Source of the DNA: Gigaspora margarita
Lineage: Eukaryota; Glomeromycota; Glomeromycetes; Diversisporales; Gigasporaceae
DNA length: 64,000 nucleotides
Direction: 5' to 3'
Assembly (NCBI GenBank): GCA_009809945.1
Contig: WTPW01000335.1
Location: 86,881 to 150,880 of the forward strand
The notes beneath the pieces are model-generated. The model searched no databases. It saw only the letters and a program-made list of their open reading frames with translations, and had not been told where the DNA came from. Position numbers and translations under genes: made by a program. Positions 11,618-22,935 of this stretch are shown here, one piece after another. Every line of letters begins with the position of its first letter. Position 1 is the first letter of the stretch.

Positions 11618-12936
11618 ATGAGTTATAAACAAAAAAAATCTATCATCGAAAAGATGATTGAAAAGTCAAGCAATTTTGTTTTCTCAAAAAATTGCAACTT
11701 AAAATCTTGTAATTGCAATCTTTGTAAAGGTAAACTTGTTGACCCTTGAACTAGGAAAGCACATATAATAAAAAAAGAAATTCTGGCTAGAAATTTTCTT
11801 GATATTGGCAAATCTCTAAGCAAAGTAGCAACTACAATAGACTTACTGGAAGATCTACTTTCAGAAATGAACATTCCAGAGGATCCAATAGACCTACCAG
11901 AAGCTTCATTTCTGAATATGGATATTCTAGAGGATTCAATATAAAATAATAGTTTGGATGATGATTTTGTTGTTTCTTTTTATAAAAAATTTTATAGTTT
12001 TATTAGTAAAAATTAATCTAAAAAAGGTAAACAGTCAGTTGGAAGAAGGAGAAATTCATAATACCCTATAATCATAGAGAACTTATTTTCTAATAAAGAA
12101 GAAAATTTAGCTAAAGATCTATTAGACTTTGAAAATAAAGAATTAACTGACCAAGAAATCAACTTTAACTCACCAGAAACTTTATATAAAAATATATAAA
12201 TACCAATAGAACCTATAGATCTGAATAAAGGCTTTGTATAGATAATTTTGTGGGGTTTTAAATATCAAAAAAGGCATCAAAAATCTGAAGTTGAAACTAA
12301 TTATTTGGTGAAGTTCCTCCAGTATGTGCTAGTTCTTGAGAACAAAGAAAAATATTCTACTTTTCTTACATCATTGAAGATAGCACGTAAAGCTCTTGGT
12401 GTCTGTGCTCACATGTTTAAATATACAACATGTGAGCAATGCTATAAATTATACAACACAGCTGATGTATCAACTGACAAACCCAATATGGTTCCTAAAA
12501 TAAGCTATTGCACCTTTCAAAACTTTCTGAAGCATCTGATAGCAAATCAAAAATGTCCTTGCAATAATTCTATTGCAAAAAAAATCTCTATAAGCAAAGA
12601 AATTATATATCAGCCATCACTTTTCGACAGTTTCTTTAAAACATCAACTGCATTGTTGTATAACCAAAAGGATTTGAAGAGTCTTGTAGAAAGTAGGCTA
12701 AGAGGTATAATAATGCTAAAAGGATTACTGACATATATGATAGAAGAATTTGAAAAACATTTCAAGATCCAAATAAAGATCTATTATTCTTTAGAAAGAG
12801 CTATTAGATGACAATTTGGGTTTAATGATTAATCTAGATTGGTTTTAGCCATTCAATAATACTCAATATAGTATTAGAGCTATATATGGAGTCATTTGCA
12901 ATTTTTCACGTGATGAGCGATTTAAGCCATCGAATA
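11618..12936 (+). pseudogene. Tnp2-like transposase, segment 1 (N-terminal part)
   Basis: The frame opens with ATG at 11618 (MSYKQKKSIIEKMIEK) and runs through NCNLCKGKLVDP, then after stops at about 11748 and 11940 through a long stretch at 12248-12811 with ARKALGVCAHMFKYTTCEQC and KCPCNNSIAKK. It ends with NLGLMINLDWF, NNTQYSIRAIYGVICNFSRD and ERFKPSN. These blocks match what I know of the Tnp2/CACTA-type transposases that are abundant in glomeromycete genomes: N-terminal Cys pairs, a YGVICN block, then IPGP. The gene is cut at 12936 by the 7.5 kb insertion, exactly in the ERFKPSNI motif, and resumes at 20456. Several stops show it is dead. The protein would have acted as a nuclear DNA transposase. 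Confidence 0.72.
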
Positions 12937-13239
12937 TAGTGTTCCTATAAACCTGAACTGAACTGAACTTAGATTAAGTTCAAGTTCAGGTTCAGTATTA
13001 AACCTGAACCTGAACATTTTTCAAAACATGTTTAGGTTCAGGTTTAGTTCAGGTTCAGTTCATAAGTTCATAAACATGTTCAGATTCAGTCTAGTGTTCA
13101 TATGAATTAGTGATTCTAGGTTTGGGTCCAGATTTGGTCTGGTTCAGACCAGACTCAAGCTTTAAATTTTATTATTTAAACTTTATATTAAACTCAAACT
13201 CAATTATAAGTTTGGTCAATTTGGTCAAATTTTGCAAAC

Positions 13240-14066
13240 TAGTTTGAGTCTAAATAAAAATATATGTATTTTTTGATACTGAACAAGTTTACTTAGAGTA
13301 AAAAGTATAAATCAGTTAGTAAAATTTAAAGAATCATAGCATTTTGTATAATTTTATTAATGAAATTATTAAAAATCATATTTTGCATAAAATTTTACTA
13401 ATTAATCATAACTTCTTGTACTAAGTAAACTTGTTCAGCACCAAAAAATACATATCAAAATAGCATATGTTACTTTACTTTTCTTAAAATTTGAAGAAAG
13501 AACACTTAATTTTGAAAATTTTTATCAAAAATTCAAAATTAAGTATCTTTTCTTCAAGTTTTAAGAAAAGTGAAATAAACTATATTGATATAATGTATAT
13601 TTTGGTACTGAACAAGTTTACTTAGTACAAGAAGTTAGGATCAATTAGTAAAATTTAGAGAATAATAGAAATTTGTATAATTTTATTAATAAAAATTATA
13701 CAATTTTCTATGATTCTCTAAATTTTACTAATTGATCCTAATTTTTGTACTAAGTAAACTTGTTCAGCACCAAATACTACATCAAATTGGCATATTTTAT
13801 TTTACTTTTCTTAAAATATGAAGAAAAGATGCTTAATTTTGGAAATTTTCATCAAAAATTAAAAATTAAGCATCTTTGATACAAATTTTAAAAAAAATAA
13901 AATAAAATAAACTAATATGATATATTTTTTGGTGCTATACAAGTTTACTTAGAGCAAGAAGTTAGGATCAATTAGTAAAATTTAGAGTATCATAGAAATT
14001 TGTATAATTTTTTAATAAAATTATACAAATTTCTATGATTCTCTAAATTTTATTAATTGATCATAA
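13240..14066. repeat. Palindrome array, GTGCTGAACAAG family
   Basis: The motif CTGAACAAGTTTACTTAG and its complement alternate at about 13275, 13425, 13605, 13750 and 13945, each pair closing over an AT-rich hairpin with a TTAATAAAATTATA core. Between pairs lie arms reading AGCATCTTT or AAGATACTT. The family recurs at 15124-15250, 20040-20270, inside 23296-24259, at 35510-36310 and at 40590-42250. Confidence 0.75.
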
Positions 14067-15123
14067 CAGTCATAGGACATGTCCCCTTAAAATTGGTTTA
14101 AAATAAGTTTATAATAAAAATTATAAAAAAACATATGAATTTACTATATAACTTTGAGCTAAGATCCCTCTCTGGGTTAACTAATTAACTTAAAATTAAA
14201 GTTTGCAGNNNNNNNNNNNNNNNNNNNNNNNNNNNNNNNNNNNNNNNNNNNNNNNNNNNNNNNNNNNNNNNNNNNNNNNNNNNNNNNNNNNNNNNNNNNN
14301 NNNNNNNNNNNNNNNNNNNNNNNNNNNNNNNNNNNNNNNNNNNNNNNNNNNNNNNNNNNNNNNNNNNNNNNNNNNNNNNNNNNNNNNNNNNNNNNNNNNN
14401 NNNNNNNNNNNNNNNNNNNNNNNNNNNNNNNNNNNNNNNNNNNNNNNNNNNNNNNNNNNNNNNNNNNNNNNNNNNNNNNNNNNNNNNNNNNNNNNNNNNN
14501 NNNNNNNNNNNNNNNNNNNNNNNNNNNNNNNNNNNNNNNNNNNNNNNNNNNNNNNNNNNNNNNNNNNNNNNNNNNNNNNNNNNNNNNNNNNNNNNNNNNN
14601 NNNNNNNNNNNNNNNNNNNNNNNNNNNNNNNNNNNNNNNNNNNNNNNNNNNNNNNNNNNNNNNNNNNNNNNNNNNNNNNNNNNNNNNNNNNNNNNNNNNN
14701 NNNNNNNNNNNNNNNNNNNNNNNNNNNNNNNNNNNNNNNNNNNNNNNNNNNNNNNNNNNNNNNNNNNNNNNNNNNNNNNNNNNNNNNNNNNNNNNNNNNN
14801 NNNNNNNNNNNNNNNNNNNNNNNNNNNNNNNNNNNNNNNNNNNNNNNNNNNNNNNNNNNNNNNNNNNNNNNNNNNNNNNNNNNNNNNNNNNNNNNNNNNN
14901 NNNNNNNNNNNNNNNNNNNNNNNNNNNNNNNNNNNNNNNNNNNNNNNNNNNNNNNNNNNNNNNNNNNNNNNNNNNNNNNNNNNNNNNNNNNCTGCAAACT
15001 TTAATTTTAAGTTAATTAGTTAACCCAGAGAGGGATCTTAGCTCAAAGTTATATAGTAAATTCATATGTTTTTTTTATAATTTTTATTATAAATTTATTT
15101 TTAGGGGACATGTCCTATAACTG
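14067..15123. mobile_element. Foldback element with an assembly gap in its loop
   Basis: Termini CAGTCATAGGACATGTCC and GGACATGTCCTATAACTG. The first about 142 bases on each side are near-perfect inverted copies and converge on the N run (14209-14991). ATAA occurs directly on both sides (14063-14066, 15124-15127), and removing the element restores the neighbouring palindrome family (GATCATAACTTCTTGC). It has the same ends as the complete element at 23296-24259. Confidence 0.8.
14209..14991. other. Assembly gap (N), 783 bases
   Basis: All N. The sequences abutting it are inverted copies of each other, so the gap most likely reflects an unresolved hairpin. Confidence 0.98.
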
Positions 15124-15464
15124 ATAACTTCTTGCTCTAAGTAAACTTGTTTAGCACTAAAAAATACATTACATCAGTATATTTTATTTTATTTTTCTTA
15201 AAATTTGCATCAAAGATACTTAATTTTAAATTTTTGATGAAAATTTTCAAAAGATTATAACTATTTTTCACCTAGGGTGATTTCACCTCTATATATATTG
15301 TAACCATTTATTAATATAATTTTATTTTAGATTAGGTGATATCACTTTGTTTTCTTAAAGAGAGTAACACAAATCAATATTTAATCAATTTGTTATATAT
15401 CCAACAGCTTACTAATCACTTTTTTTTTATACCTAGTAACAACTAACACCTTTTGCAACTAAAC

Positions 15465-18400
15465 TAAAAATGAACAATTTCATTATTCTTCACCACTTTC
15501 CTGTTTCGACACTTATGAATATGACCAAACACTAAGTACTTCTTCATTATCTAATTTTAATACCTACAACTATGATCAAGAAGACATATCATCATCTTAT
15601 CTTAGCATTCACAGTCATACCAATATTGGGACGATTCGCTATTATCATATTCTAACGTCTACAAACAAGATTTTGTGAATACTTTGCCTAAAGGTCTAAC
15701 TCAATGAATACTATTCACTGAATATTCACTGAATATTTGAATATTCGAATATATAATTTTTCACTGAATAAATATTCAAATATTTAAAATTTCACTAAAT
15801 ATATTCATTGAATATTCATTGAATATATATATATATATATATATTATTTTATAATTTTATTTTGTTTTTTAATAATTTATTTGCAATTTTATTGGCTAAT
15901 TTAAGTGAGATATTATATATTTTTTTAAAACTAAAATATATTTAATAATCAATGAATATTCAGTAAATATTTATTGAATATTTTCAAAATTTTTGAACAA
16001 TATTCAAATAAAAAAATATTGAACAAATGAATATTCGAATACTTATTTTTTGACCAAGTCAGACCTCTAACTTTGCTGTTACCTTATTTTAGGGCCTATG
16101 ATTTTGATTCAAAAGGTACTTTTTATTGTTAACAAAATAATAAGTGCTTTGTTTTTGTTTTCTTCTAATATCTATGACTTGTTCCAATTAGATTCTTCTC
16201 AGATGTCGACTTGATTAAATTGGATACAAATGCAGATATTGAGAGTCAACCATGTGATGTAGACAATAAAGTTTATAACTATGTGCAAAAAAATGAATAT
16301 GATAGTGAAAACGAGGATAGTGAAAATGAGAATAGTGAAATGAGAATAGCGAAAATAAGAATAGCAAAAATGAGAAAGTACAGGACAGTTCATTAGTATT
16401 ATATGAAGGGATGAAATTTGAAACTTGAAAACTTGCTGAATCATATCTAAATGAATACGCGAAACAAAAAGAGTTCAGTTTTCATAAAAGAAGGCGTGTG
16501 TTGGATTCTCATAATAAAAATGTAACAAGAAGATGAACATATGAATGTTCACATGCTTGTTTGCATGAACCTGAAAAGGCTGTTCTTGCAGAAAACAGAA
16601 GGAATAGAGATTCAGCAATGATCGGTTGTCTTTGGCACATTAATCTTGTATATTCTAAAACAGAAAACGTTATTCATATTAACAGTATAGTTGGCACCTA
16701 TAATTATGAAATGAACCCACTTGTTTTAGAAATGGCACCGCAGTATCAAAAGCTAACCTTTGAAATGCTTGATAAGGTCAAGTTTTGGACGATTCAAGGA
16801 AAGTTTGGTTTAACAACTCAGTATAATTTGTTGGTTGCATCATTTCTGGCCAAAACAATTAATAAAAAAAATTTGAGCAATGCAATTCAACAATTTAAAA
16901 AACAAATTAAGAATAAAAACGATGCATGTAAAATACTTAGTGATTTATACGCAAAAAAAGAAGACAATTCAATGTGAATAGTAAAGCCACGTTTTGATTC
17001 TGAAGAAAGATGGCTTAACTCATTGTTCTAGATAGCTCCAGATCAAATTAATACCTATGAACGATACCATGATATTGTAATCATCAATACTATATCCAAG
17101 ACTAGCCAATTCGATATGATCTTAATGTTAGTTATAGTGGTAGATAATAATTTTAGGAATTTAATCGTGCAGTCATAGAAGATGAAACCGATTTAACATT
17201 TACCTGGGTTTTGCAAGAGTTAAAAAACTCCTGTGAGCTTGTACCTATAGTATTATATTCTGATACTGATCCTGCTTTAATATTGGCTATACGAAAGACT
17301 TATCCAAATACAATCATCTTCATTGTATTTTTCGTATTAACTTGAATTTAAGAAAGAAACTTAAAGGAAAGTTACATGAACAATTTGAGCTATTTTGTTT
17401 CAAATTCCTTGCAATGCGCAATTCTTTATGGCATAAAAAATTTGAAAACAAATAGGAGTTACTTGTTAAGGAATATCCAGCATGTGAAAATTATTTTAAG
17501 AGAGTTTTATATTCTTGTAAAACTAGTTGAACAAGTTACGCAATAATCGATACTTCACTGCGGGGATCCAGAGTACTCAACGAGCTGAAGTTACTAACAA
17601 AATTATTAAGGAAAGACTAAACAGAACTTCACAGCTAATGGAAGTTGTTAACGAAATTCTGACTAAAAAGCTACCAAAAATACTGGACAAATATTTTCAA
17701 GAATTAGATAAGATATTGAAAGAATATCTTACACTACAAATACTTCAAAAACAACAGGATTAAATGGCCCAATTGATATGTTATAATGCTAAGTTAGTTG
17801 ATAGTTGGTTGTCACTTCTGGAGGTAAGAATCTTTAATAGGTTTAATCATTAAAATTAATCTTGATTGATTAATTGTTATATATATTTTTTTTAGGTAAT
17901 AGACAACTCTTACCAACAAGAACTGGTCAGGGAGGATAATTACAAACAACCTCAGTCTTTGTTTTCTTCTTTATTTGAAGATATACCTCAGGATTGTATT
18001 CAAGAAGTTTGAAAAGTAATCAGATATAGAAGACAACAATCTGACCCTCAATATGTAATTATACTTAATGACAGCTCCCATTTATGCACTTGACTCTGGC
18101 TTGTTAATCGTGAAATTGTGTGTAGACACTTTTTCTTTGTTATGTCTTATTCAATTAATGCACAATTCCATATTATGCTTCTTTCTAAACACTGGTATAA
18201 TAACAACAAAATTAATAATCGATAGGCTGAGGTAGTGTTACTGATATATTAAAGTAGAATTGAGTTAAGCGAGCAAAAACTATTACCTTAGCTACTGTCA
18301 TTTCAGTATCTTGCAAAATTTAGATAAACACCAAATATTATACAAGTGCAAGGTCCCAAACAGAAATATGAATATGATATGGGCTACACTAAAAAAGCAC

Positions 18401-18706
18401 TTGACCTGGCTATTCGAACTAACAAATTTGATGATTTTGTTAGCGAGATAGAATGTTTTATTCAAAGAGTAAAAAGGAATATTGACCAAAATAATAACAT
18501 TAATTCTACGAATTCTACAGATATTGAAGATCCTTTACAAGTAAAACTTAAAGGTTGACAACCAAAAAGATATAAATCAGGTGGAGAACTACCAAAAAAG
18601 AAATTAGTAACAGTTAACAATTCTAAAAGCAAAAAAAAACAAAAAAGGTGAAAGATATTGCCAAAAGTGTAAGCAAACAGGTCATTATGCTCCTCGATGC
18701 CTAAAT
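15465..18706 (+). pseudogene. MULE-type transposase relic
   Basis: N-terminal acidic/Ser-Tyr-rich part at 15470-15680 (CFDTYEYDQTLSTSSLSNFN), interrupted by the MITE at 15689-16069. Then come FETWKLAESYLNEYAKQKEF (about 16420), GCLWHINLVY (about 16625), VDNNFRNLI and the DDE-type block YSDTDPA at 17255-17276. FTAGIQSTQRAE follows near 17555. A 72 bp GT-AG intron lies at 17824-17895. Downstream is a SWIM remnant (LWLVNREIVCRHFF, Cys 18121, His 18127) in which the second Cys codon is now TGA at 18091. A zinc knuckle C-x2-C-x4-H-x4-C lies at 18659-18700, and the frame ends near 18706. Domain order fits MULE transposases with FAR1-like, DDE, SWIM and CCHC parts. Multiple stops and frameshifts make it inactive. 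Possible element ends rich in GGGTGA/TCACC lie near 15275 and 19580. Confidence 0.75.
15689..16069. mobile_element. hAT-type MITE (TAGAGGTCTGAC family), 381 bp
   Basis: Ends TAAAGGTCTAACTC and GGTCAAAAA.../CAAGTCAGACCTCTA, with 8-bp flanks ACTTTGCC (15681-15688) and ACTTTGCT (16070-16077). It is about the same length as 3722-4108 and matches it in inverted orientation. It interrupts the N-terminal part of the MULE relic (…VNTL | TLLLPYF). Confidence 0.86.
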
Positions 18707-18888
18707 TAGAGGTTGGAACCAGTTTTAAAAATTCGGGTTTATCACATCAAAATTCGGGTTTATCACACAACAATTCGGGTTTATCACATCAATTACTAAT
18801 GATTTATGTGATAAACCCGAATTTTTGTGTGATAAACCCGAATTTTGATGTGATAAACCCAAATTTTTAAAACCGGTTCCAACCTCTA
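18707..18888. mobile_element. hAT-like hairpin MITE, 182 bp
   Basis: Ends TAGAGGTTGGAACC and GGTTCCAACCTCTA are perfect inverses; the body is three AATTCGGGTTTATCACA units followed by three inverted ones. The flanks GCCTAAAT and GGCTGAAT agree at six of eight bases. It sits at the stop of the MULE relic: without it the frame would end RCLN and TAA. Confidence 0.75.
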
Positions 18889-19008
18889 GGCTGAATTAAT
18901 ATTTTAATTTAATTGGTAGTGTAGCAATATAATGTAGTGTAACAAATTGAAATGCGAAATAATATATTGCTTAATTTGTTAAATTGCCTGTGTAATGTTA
19001 CTATGTTA

Positions 19009-19262
19009 AAAACCTGTGAAAAAATAAAACTAGCTGCTGCTTTTGAAATTAACATGTTTTACGCTACTCTTAAAAGTATTGGAGCATAAAAATTAGAATG
19101 TTCTAATTATTTTGCAAATGAATTAAATAACAAACAATTAAGCAGTTTCGATTTCTATACTCATTTGTTTTATGTGCCAAAACCGATTAGAACTGGTCTT
19201 AGTAAAAATAACCTAGCTTTTCAAACTCTGTATGCTCTTATTATACATACAAATTGTATATA
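19009..19262 (+). pseudogene. Coding-like relic downstream of the MULE, unrecognised
   Basis: The frame reads KTCEKIKLAAAFEINMFYAT, one TAA, then LECSNYFANELNNKQLSSFD and YVPKPIRTGLSKNNLAFQTL, ending at TAG near 19262. There are 84 codons with one stop and protein-like composition. It may belong to the MULE or be an independent captured segment. Family not recognised. Confidence 0.35.
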
Positions 19263-19265
19263 GCA

Positions 19266-19470
19266 TTTGGTTAGAGTTAGGGTAAAATTACATAATTGGT
19301 TAGTTAGAATTAGTTAGGATTAGAGTTAGTAGGATTGGTTAGTTAGGGTTAAGGTTAGTGTGATTGGTTAGTTAGTTAGGGGTTAGATTAGTTAGTTAGG
19401 GTTAGAGTTAGAGTTAGGGTTAGGGTAAAATCATGTGGTTGCTTTGTAATTGGTTAGTTAGCGATTAGAG
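19266..19470 (+). repeat. Degenerate TTAGGG/GTTAG array
   Basis: About 200 bp dominated by GTTAGGGTTAG, GTTAGAGTTAG and GGTTAGTTAG words. It resembles interstitial telomeric DNA but is too irregular to be a fresh telomere seed. Short CTAACCCTAAC pieces also occur at 8150 and 8330. Confidence 0.6.
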
Positions 19471-19580
19471 TATAATAATTGCTATATGCTATTCTATTAG
19501 TAATATATATAATATATAGTAATATATATTATATTATATTTTATATAATATATATATATATAGGTGATTTCACCCCAGGG

Positions 19581-20016
19581 TAGGGTACCTGGCATAGCAG
19601 TCATTGGCATGCCACTATGGTATGCCAAAATCTCAAATAGATATTAGGCATGCCACTTATATAAAATGCTTTATATCAAGAAAATTTCAGGCTAAAATCA
19701 TCTCTGATTCTAAAATTCTTGGTCCGGATCCAATAAAATTACAGGATCTTGTATATATATAAAAATTATAAGTAATTGTAAAAATATATATATAAATAAC
19801 AAAAGTTTACTATAACAATTAATTTTTGACTTTAAAGTAAGAATTTTGGCATATAATTTTGTTATAAAATAGTTTTTAATATTAAATATACAAAATTTTT
19901 TTATTTATATTATGTATATGTAATTTAATAGCATGCCAGAGTGGCATCTTGACATGAATTTAAATAGTTGGCATGGCATATGGCACATTAAACTTTTTGC
20001 TATGCCAGATACCCTA
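19581..20016. mobile_element. hAT-type MITE (TAGGGTACCTGGCATAGC), 436 bp
   Basis: Ends TAGGGTACCTGGCATAGCA and TGCTATGCCAGATACCCTA are inverses with one mismatch. The flanks CCCCAGGG (19573-19580) and CCCCGGGA (20017-20024) agree at six of eight positions. GGCATGCCA words lie inside both ends. Confidence 0.8.
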
Positions 20017-20024
20017 CCCCGGGA

Positions 20025-20270
20025 ACAAGTTAGCAAAAGTCTTTCTAAAATTAAGCATATTTTCTTCATATTTTAAAAAAAGTAAAATAAAATATGCTGA
20101 TTTGATGTATTTTTTGGTGCTGAACAAGTGTGCTTAGTACAAAAAGTTATGATCAATTAAAAATTTCATGTAGAACAATATTTATTAATAAAATTATACA
20201 AAATACTATAATTTTTTGAATTTTACTAATTGATTTTAACTTTGTGATTTAGGTAAACATATGCATATAT
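20025..20270. repeat. GTGCTGAACAAG family palindrome fragment
   Basis: TTTTTTGGTGCTGAACAAGT at 20108 and AGTAAAATTC-type complement to about 20260, closing over TTAATAAAATTATA. It mirrors the array at 13240-14066 on the other side of the composite. Confidence 0.6.
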
Positions 20271-20455
20271 TATAAACCTGAACATGTTCATGAACCTTGA
20301 ACTGAACCTAAACTGAACTTTTTTTAAGTTCAGGTTCAGGTTCATGTTCAATAATTTTATCAGTTCAGTATTGAACTTTTAAAGCAGGTTTAGGTTCAGG
20401 TTCATTGAATCTGAACCTAAACCTCTATTGAACTGAACTGAACTTTGGAACCCTA

Positions 20456-21026
20456 GTCGAACATAATTATATTGGTATTAATACCTGGTCCCAAAAAACC
20501 CAAACTATACCAGCTAAACTACTATTTGACACCTTTAATAGATCAATTAATTGATTTGTGGAATGGTAAGTAACAATGTTTTAATATTAAATTATTATTA
20601 TTATTTTATTATTATTAAAATTATTATTATTAACTAGGAATTGAATTGGCAAGTACTTTCAAAAGCCCTACCGGCAAATTCATTAGAGTAGCAGTAATAT
20701 GTTGTTTTTGTGATATTCCTGCTACAAAAAAATTATATGGCCACATTTCTGCACAAATTGCTTGTCATAGGTATTTAAAAAGAGCCAATTTTGACAAAAG
20801 AAATCAATCTAATTTTGGTGGGTTTGACAATATAAATGAATAGTTCATTGAACAAAATATAGATGTAGTTTGTCAAGATGCTATCGCATGGAAGGATTGC
20901 AATACTAAAGATGCAAGAAGAAAGCATATGTCTGAAACTTTGATCCATTGGTCTAAAATGCATCGTCTCTCCTAATTTAATTCTGTTCAGTTTCTTGTAG
21001 TCGATCCAATGCATTGCCTATTTTTA
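20456..21026 (+). pseudogene. Tnp2-like transposase, segment 2 (with intron)
   Basis: Continues segment 1: ILVLIPGPKKPKLYQLNYYL, TPLIDQLIDLWNG, then a 72 bp intron (GTAAGT at 20566, AG at 20636-20637), then IELASTFKSPTGKFIRVAVI, CDIPATKKLYGH and ANFDKRNQSNFGGFDN. After a TAG at 20841 comes QDAIAWKDCNTKDARRKHMS and VVDPMHCLFL, where the retroposon cuts in. IPGP, LWNG/LWxG, the CD-P-A-K block and DPMHxLFL are the conserved Tnp2 landmarks known to me. Splicing keeps the frame, which supports the intron call. Confidence 0.75.
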
Positions 21027-22165
21027 TTTTTACGCTTAGACAATCCTGCTTTTATTTATTTAGGAAGAATGTGCAAATATATACACTATTTCGATTTACA
21101 ATGGCTGCTACCGAAACCCTCCTTTCTAAAATAAAAACTTACTCACGCTACTTAATATCCGCTAAGTACGATCTGCCAACAACAAGTTTTCTCCTATAGG
21201 GGCATGCAACTCTCTGCACGTACTCCCCCATGATCACTGATTGGCTGCTGTTAGCCTTGTCAAGATTGCCAGTTTCTTTAAATCCTCCTCACCTAGCTTC
21301 GTTAATGAAGAGATTTCAATCCAAACAAAAAAGAAAAAACAATACAAAAAGAAATTTAAAAGGGAAAGTAAAAAAAAGGGGGGTAATACTACACAATCTA
21401 AACGAAAGACCAAATACAAACAAAAAGAAAGGAAGAAAGATGAGAAAGACAAAGAAGAAAGAAACAAATCTATAACAAATACAAATAAAATTGTGTGAAA
21501 GTAAAAATTATATAATACTGTATAGAAACTCTACCGAAGTATTATATGTAAAATATAATGCAGAGAAACATATACTAAAATACTACGCCTAATTTTAAAC
21601 ATTGAAAGAAATTTCTACGAAAATTCCAGAACAATCTCTGACACGTCATTCATCATTTATATTGCAGCAGAATGATCACTTGTGACGTCGACACCGATTA
21701 GAAAGGCGCATCCCAAATTGGAAGGAGTAAACACTGCCGATCTTCTGGAGGGGGTAAGCTGAATTGCCCACTTTTTGGCAAAATTTCGAAAACTCCAAAG
21801 AGGAAAGCCGAAAGGACCAACTTGTGAAGGAAAGAAAGAGTATATGCTATACAAAATATTATATTTAACCAAAAGTATGCTTCTACAAAGTTTTCATTCC
21901 TTTTGACAAAAACTTTAAAGTATGGGGGCTCTACTATGTCTTCTATAGTACTGGAGTCTTCTACTGGGGATTCAAACCCAAAAGGAGAACTCTCTTTCAA
22001 CTCTATTTCAATTATCCCAACATTCGATCTGGAACTCTGGTTCTCAGTTGCTCCAAGGTAAAGTTTTGTTATGTACAAATATAATAATTATATAGTTGTC
22101 ATAGGTCGGTGATTATGAAAAAGTTGGTACGAGGGATCGTCAGAAAGAGTTGTGTATTTTTTTTG
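21027..22165 (-). mobile_element. Non-autonomous retroposon, 1139 bp, in the Tnp2 gene
   Basis: It is flanked by a perfect 16-bp duplication GCATTGCCTATTTTTA (21011-21026 and 22166-22181), and its removal restores the Tnp2 frame at DPMHCLFLDIAK. Minus orientation is suggested by T-rich DNA and an inverted ATCCTGC tail motif at the left end. About 21500-22130 is homologous to 26590-28070. Minus translation gives ESPVEDSSTIEDIVEPPYFK and NFVEAYFWLNIIFCIAYTL, and the second copy retains EDFVTIEDIVEQ, so a coding origin is possible. No reverse transcriptase is present. A lysine-rich plus-strand frame at 21300-21480 is compositional. Confidence 0.78.
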
Positions 22166-22533
22166 GCATTGCCTATTTTTAGATATAGCTAAGTGAATTA
22201 TCAAATTATGGATTGATGAAAATGTTTTAATGCTATATAATCTTGCTCTGATAGAAAATCAGGCTAAAAATATACAGATTTCTGTAGACATTAGGAAAAT
22301 TCCTTACAAAATAGCAATGAGAGAAGAATTTTCAAGATTTATAGCAGACCAATGGAAAACTTTTTTGTTTTGGTATATGCAACGTCGATTATATAGGATT
22401 TGTTGTGTAAAAATAAGTGATGAATCTTTATTTATTTTGTTTGTGCATGCTCTATCCTGATGTGTCGAATTGTATATAAAGATAATTTAAAAGAGGCTTA
22501 TAGTTGTCTTTTTAAAATAGTTAAACTTATATA
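22166..22533 (+). pseudogene. Tnp2-like transposase, segment 3
   Basis: CLFLDIAK, a TGA, then IIKLWIDENVLMLYNLALIE, ISVDIRKIPYKIAMREEFSR and FIADQWKTFLFWYM. These correspond to the stretch after DPMH in Tnp2-type transposases, including the conserved ADQWK block. The segment ends near the MITE at 22534. Confidence 0.72.
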
Positions 22534-22935
22534 GTGCATGACACCTAAAGACTAAAATAATTTCAAAAATTAATAGCTCATGATACAGAAAAGATATAAA
22601 AAAAAGAAAGCTGCTATATTGTAGCCAAGTTAATTTGCTACAACTTAGCAGCTTTATTTTGAAAATAATTATTATATATTCTTGATTTATAACATTTTAA
22701 ATGTGTTCAATTTTTATATGATACATTAAAAAATTAACAAAAATAGAACAAGTTACATGTTTTGGCCTTTGTTTATTGGCTAATTTTTAAAAAATTTGTT
22801 AATTAATAAAATTTTAGCTATTAAAAAAAAATTTTTAACTAATCAAAATACAGAAATCAACAAAACATCAAAATTCATTACAAATTTTTTCAAAATGTGA
22901 CAAATTATGCATTTTAGTCTTTAGGTATCACGTAC
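22534..22935. mobile_element. MITE with TATA flanks, 402 bp
   Basis: Ends GTGCATGACACCTAAAGACT and the inverse AGTCTTTAGGTATCACGTAC. TATA occurs on both sides (22530-22533, 22936-22939). Inside the left end is a hairpin AAGCTGCTA...TTAGCAGCTT. Removal brings segments 3 and 4 together with a shift of frame. Confidence 0.72.

Larger units (their letters stand above)
12937..20455. mobile_element. Composite hAT-like insertion, 7.5 kb, splitting the Tnp2 gene
   Basis: Left end TAGTGTTCCTATAAACCTG; right end, read inverted, TAGGGTTCCAAAGTTCAG. The flanking 8-mers ATCGAATA (12929-12936) and GTCGAACA (20456-20463) match at six of eight positions. The subterminal DNA on both sides is dense in GTTCAGGTTCAG words (12950-13150 and 20275-20450), as in the MITE at 551-1292. 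Joining the flanks restores the transposase reading frame (KPSN then ILVLIPGP). The original element was probably a few hundred bases and grew by later insertions: palindrome arrays, foldback element, MULE and MITEs. Confidence 0.7.

Noticed and set aside
14185..15015. 270-aa open frames on both strands
   Set aside because: They are translations of the N run at 14209-14991.
12937..20455. A single autonomous 7.5 kb hAT transposon
   Set aside because: No hAT transposase is present; the interior consists of later insertions, including a MULE, in an originally short element.
21230..21498. Lysine-rich basic protein on the plus strand
   Set aside because: The A-rich tract is inside a retroposon and the second copy has stops in this frame.
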